Assembly (NCBI GenBank): GCA_031404435.1
Contig: JANNHO010000434.1
Location: 1 to 22,468 of the forward strand
DNA from: VFMC01 sp031404435
Lineage (GTDB): Bacteria > Actinomycetota > Acidimicrobiia > Acidimicrobiales > Ilumatobacteraceae
Length of the DNA stretch: 22,468 nt
Reading direction: 5' to 3'
The position numbers and the translations under genes were made by a program. The notes under the pieces were generated by a model. It worked only from the letters and a program-made list of their open reading frames with translations. It made no database searches and was not told where the DNA came from. The stretch's first letter is position 1. Each line of letters opens with the position of its first letter. Below, piece after piece: positions 20,352 to 22,468 of the stretch.

Positions 20352-21056
20352 TCATGTGCCGGGAACCACGCGCGGCGACCATGGGCGGGCGTGATCCCAG
20401 TGATGGCCAACGATCCGCGCCAGGGGCAGCTTGGCGAGGAAGTCGGCGCCATCGTCGAAGGTGGGCATCTCCACGTACGCGGCACCAATCGCGAGCGGCA
20501 CGTGAGCATCGCTGCCGGCACCGGCGAGCAGACCGTGGTCGGCCGCAAAGTCGGCAGCCCGCCGGTTGAGGCTCGACAGCGAGGTCTTGGCGTTGATCAC
20601 TTCGATCGCATCGACGAGTCCCTCGGCCGCCAGCGCCCGGAGCGCCGGCTCGGCGAGGTTGCGGCGCATCGGATCGAACGGGTGCGGCACGTACACCACG
20701 CCACCCTGATCACGGATCAGCCTGGCCGCCTCGGCTGGCGGCACGCCGACAGGGATCCGTTCGGTGAGGAACAGCCCGATGATCTCGCCCGCGTGCGTGC
20801 GCAACTCCTCCCCCACCACCACCCGGCAATCGAGCTCGCCGACGAGTCGTTCGGCTCCGGCGATCGCGTTGTGGTCGGTGATGCACAACACGTCGATCCC
20901 GGTTTCGCTCACAGCCTCAGCGATCTCGTCGGGCGTCGTTGTGCTGTCACCGCTCCACATCGTGTGGCTGTGCATGTCGACACGCACCCAACCGGGTTCC
21001 ACCGGGTGCCCGAGATGCGGATGGCGCTCGATCGCCGACGTACTCGCCACACGCAT
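20352..21056 (-). CDS. PHP-domain metal-dependent phosphoesterase (TrpH/YciV-like)
   Basis: This 234-residue protein has the metal-binding motifs of the PHP family in order: DMHSHTMWSGD, CITDHNAIAGAE, VVVGEELRTHAGEIIGLF (shortened to GEELRTHAGEI), VYVPHPFD and GSDAHVP. The layout fits the small PHP phosphoesterases related to TrpH/RNase AM, which hydrolyse nucleotide phosphates or short RNA 5' ends; the substrate is not certain. ATG 21056 gives a natural start, while the longer frame to 21236 runs through the palindrome and into the divergent gene. It converges with the toxin gene and is divergent from the reductase gene. Confidence 0.87.
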   Translation of the reverse strand: MRVASTSAIERHPHLGHPVEPGWVRVDMHSHTMWSGDSTTTPDEIAEAVSETGIDVLCITDHNAIAGAERLVGELDCRVVVGEELRTHAGEIIGLFLTERIPVGVPPAEAARLIRDQGGVVYVPHPFDPMRRNLAEPALRALAAEGLVDAIEVINAKTSLSSLNRRAADFAADHGLLAGAGSDAHVPLAIGAAYVEMPTFDDGADFLAKLPLARIVGHHWDHARPWSPRVVPGT

Positions 21057-21078
21057 CCCCCGACAGTACCGACCCATC

Positions 21079-21117
21079 CGTGTCCCGCATGCACCATGGG
21101 GGCGCATTCGGGACACG
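21079..21117. repeat. Long intergenic palindrome, copy 2 (CGTGTC ... GACACG)
   Basis: CGTGTCCCG (21079-21087) pairs perfectly with CGGGACACG (21109-21117); one mismatch and ATGC/GCAT extend the arms to 14 bp around an 11-nt centre. It lies in the 114-bp gap between the divergent PHP and reductase genes. Outer CGTGTC and inner ATGCACC are shared with the palindrome at 17257. Confidence 0.8.
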
Positions 21118-21170
21118 AACACCTGGCCCCGGCCAGCCGGGCGCGACTTGGGTCGACGTACTGTGGGGGC

Positions 21171-21986
21171 GTGAGGTTTCGGCGGGGACAGCGGCTGTTG
21201 TACGTGACAGGGGGCGCGGGGTTCCTCGGGCGGCACCTACTCGCGGCAATGCCGCGTGGCTGGGACATCATCGCCCCACCATCGGGATCGGTCGACATCC
21301 GCAGCGCGGCAGCGGTCGTCGCCGACATCCGCGAGTGGCGACCACAGGCGGTGGTGCACCTGGCCTACCGACGCGACGACCGCGCCGCGATCGTGACCGG
21401 CAGCGAGAACGTGGCGCTCGCCGCCGCGGCGGTTCGTGCCCGACTGGTCCATCTGTCGACCGACGTCGTGTTCGCCGGGCGGCGGCGTCCGTACGTTGAG
21501 TCCGACCGCACCGACGCGGTCATCGACTACGGGCGCTGGAAAGCAGAGGCCGAGCGGCAGGTGGCCGATGCCCATCCGGCAGCGGTGTTGGTGCGTACCT
21601 CGTTGATCTATGGCACCGACACGCTCGCCCGGATTCAACACGACGTCGCTGCTGCGGCGACCGGTCAGAACGCCATGGTGTTCTTCACCGACGAACTCCG
21701 CTGCCCGGTACACGCCGCCGATCTCGCCTCGGCCGTCGCCCGGTTGGCCGCGCGGCCCGACGTCACCGGGCCCCTCCACGTCGCAGGACCCGACGCCATC
21801 GACCGGTTCTCGTTCGCCACCCGGATGGCTCGGTGGATGGGCCACGAACCAGCCAAGCTCCGGTCATCGACCATCGCCGAATCGGGGTTGTCCCGCCCAG
21901 CAACGGTCGTGCTCGACACGTCACTCGCGACCGAGCTGGGCTACCGCTGCCGTTCGATCGACGAGGCCTTGGCAGCGAATCGCTGA
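21171..21986 (+). CDS. NAD(P)-dependent sugar-nucleotide reductase, RmlD-like SDR
   Basis: This 271-residue extended-SDR protein has the Rossmann motif TGGAGFLGRHLL near the N-terminus, VVHLAYR, STDVVFAGRRRPYVE (the RmlD-type STDxVFDG site), the catalytic YGRWK (YxxxK) and RTSLIYG. The end (LGYRCRSIDEAL) fits dTDP-4-dehydrorhamnose reductase relatives. The exact sugar cannot be told, and no other rml genes are in the window. GTG 21171 follows a GGGGG stretch and gives the right N-terminal length. The open frame to 20331 is antisense to the PHP gene and is not used. Confidence 0.85.
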   Translation: MRFRRGQRLLYVTGGAGFLGRHLLAAMPRGWDIIAPPSGSVDIRSAAAVVADIREWRPQAVVHLAYRRDDRAAIVTGSENVALAAAAVRARLVHLSTDVVFAGRRRPYVESDRTDAVIDYGRWKAEAERQVADAHPAAVLVRTSLIYGTDTLARIQHDVAAAATGQNAMVFFTDELRCPVHAADLASAVARLAARPDVTGPLHVAGPDAIDRFSFATRMARWMGHEPAKLRSSTIAESGLSRPATVVLDTSLATELGYRCRSIDEALAANR

Positions 21987-22011
21987 GCAGAACCTCATCG
22001 GAACAGAATTG

Positions 22012-22468
22012 TCAGGCGCCACTCATGGTCATGTCGTGGATGACGAGGCTCATGCCCGCGGCACTCATTGGAAGCCAGTCGATATCGGCACCGACCTCGG
22101 CGACATCGAGCAGCATCTTCTGCAGGGTGGACGCAATCGTGAACTCGCGAACCGGGGCACCGACCTGGCCGTTGGTGATCAGCAGGCCCGACGCGCCGGT
22201 GGAGAAATCGCCACTGATCGGATTCACGCCGCTGTGCATCCCCGATACCGATTGCACGAGGACGCCATCGTCGATGTCGGCCACCAGTTCGGCCTGCGAG
22301 CGGGTACCCGGGCGCAGTTGCAAAGCCAGGCAGCCGACACCGGGCGTGCCCCTTGAACCCGCCGCGCACTGCGTTCGCGGTACTCACGGTTTTGGCCCGG
22401 CGCGCGCTGTAGGACGAGTGCACGAAACCGAGCAGCCGACCGTCTTCGATGAGCACGTTGCGACGCGC
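22012..22468 (-). CDS. pmbA: PmbA/TldE metallopeptidase family protein, C-terminal part (5' partial, frameshifted)
   Basis: From the window edge the frame reads NVLIEDGRLLGFVHSSYSAR and ANAVRGGFKG. It then continues in a second frame as TPGVGCLALQLRPGT, DGVLVQSVSGMHSGVNPISG, DFSTGASGLLITNG and VREFTIASTLQKML to the stop at 22012. The HSGVNPISGDFS block is diagnostic of the PmbA/TldE family; with TldD this protein forms a zinc-dependent protease that trims peptides such as microcin or CcdA. The switch falls at a G4 run (22349-22352 on the minus strand) where one extra base breaks the frame, probably a sequencing error. The N-terminal part lies outside the window. It converges with the reductase gene, 25 nt apart. 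Confidence 0.82.

Noticed and set aside
1..22468. CRISPR arrays, insertion sequences, prophage or integrase genes
   Set aside because: No direct-repeat/spacer series, transposase or integrase motif seen on either strand; the tRNA-Ala is not flanked by a duplicated 3' end.

Overview
The window looks like a chromosomal segment of a high-GC actinobacterium, probably of class Acidimicrobiia (Ilumatobacter-like). This is inferred from GC-rich codon use, frequent GTG starts, an actinobacterial-type HemD/winged-helix nitrate regulator, a gephyrin-like moeA with a GlpR-like membrane protein nearby, and the galU / fmdB / SAF-domain gene order. No 16S or other taxonomic marker is present.

Left part (1-9726): after the tail of msrB comes a tight plus-strand nitrate assimilation operon: narK, nirB, nirD, a fused four-cluster Fe-S/DmsC-type membrane subunit, narB, then an nnaR-type regulator. 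The first five genes are joined by ATGA start/stop overlaps. Nitrate would enter through NarK, be reduced to nitrite by NarB (electrons possibly from quinol through the Fe-S/DmsC protein), and then to ammonium by the sirohaem enzyme NirBD. As given, nirB is split by a one-base frameshift. The operon ends at a 12-bp hairpin shared with a convergent tRNA-Ala(CGC).

Middle part (9792-15884, mostly minus strand): a molybdenum-cofactor block (moeA, moaA, a translationally coupled secreted protein of unknown function, moaC), followed by a small three-helix membrane protein. The block supplies the cofactor NarB needs. However, moeA together with the RRRR-TM-TM membrane protein near galU also resembles the Glp/GlpR cell-division module of Actinobacteria. 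A plus-strand glycolipid-binding-domain protein lies between moeA and galU.

Right part (15885-22468): galU and fmdB are divergent, and between them lies a near-perfect CIRCE element (17 of 18 arm positions, 9-nt spacer), the operator of the heat-shock repressor HrcA. The FmdB protein it faces has lost all its zinc-ribbon cysteines and carries a long Ser/Gly tail. Then come a SAF-domain (CpaB-like) protein, a frameshifted DUF2339 membrane protein, an SRPBCC protein, a Phd/YefM-RelE toxin-antitoxin pair, a PHP-family phosphoesterase, an RmlD-like reductase and the C-terminal end of a PmbA/TldE protease gene, which is also frameshifted.

The observations most worth following are the CIRCE element in front of cysteine-less FmdB; two long intergenic palindromes of shared design (CGTGTC-n-ATGCACC ... 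GACACG); the quinol-type subunit tied to an assimilatory nitrate reductase; the secreted protein inside the moa operon; and three single-base frameshifts beside short G/C runs, which warn of indel errors in the assembly.
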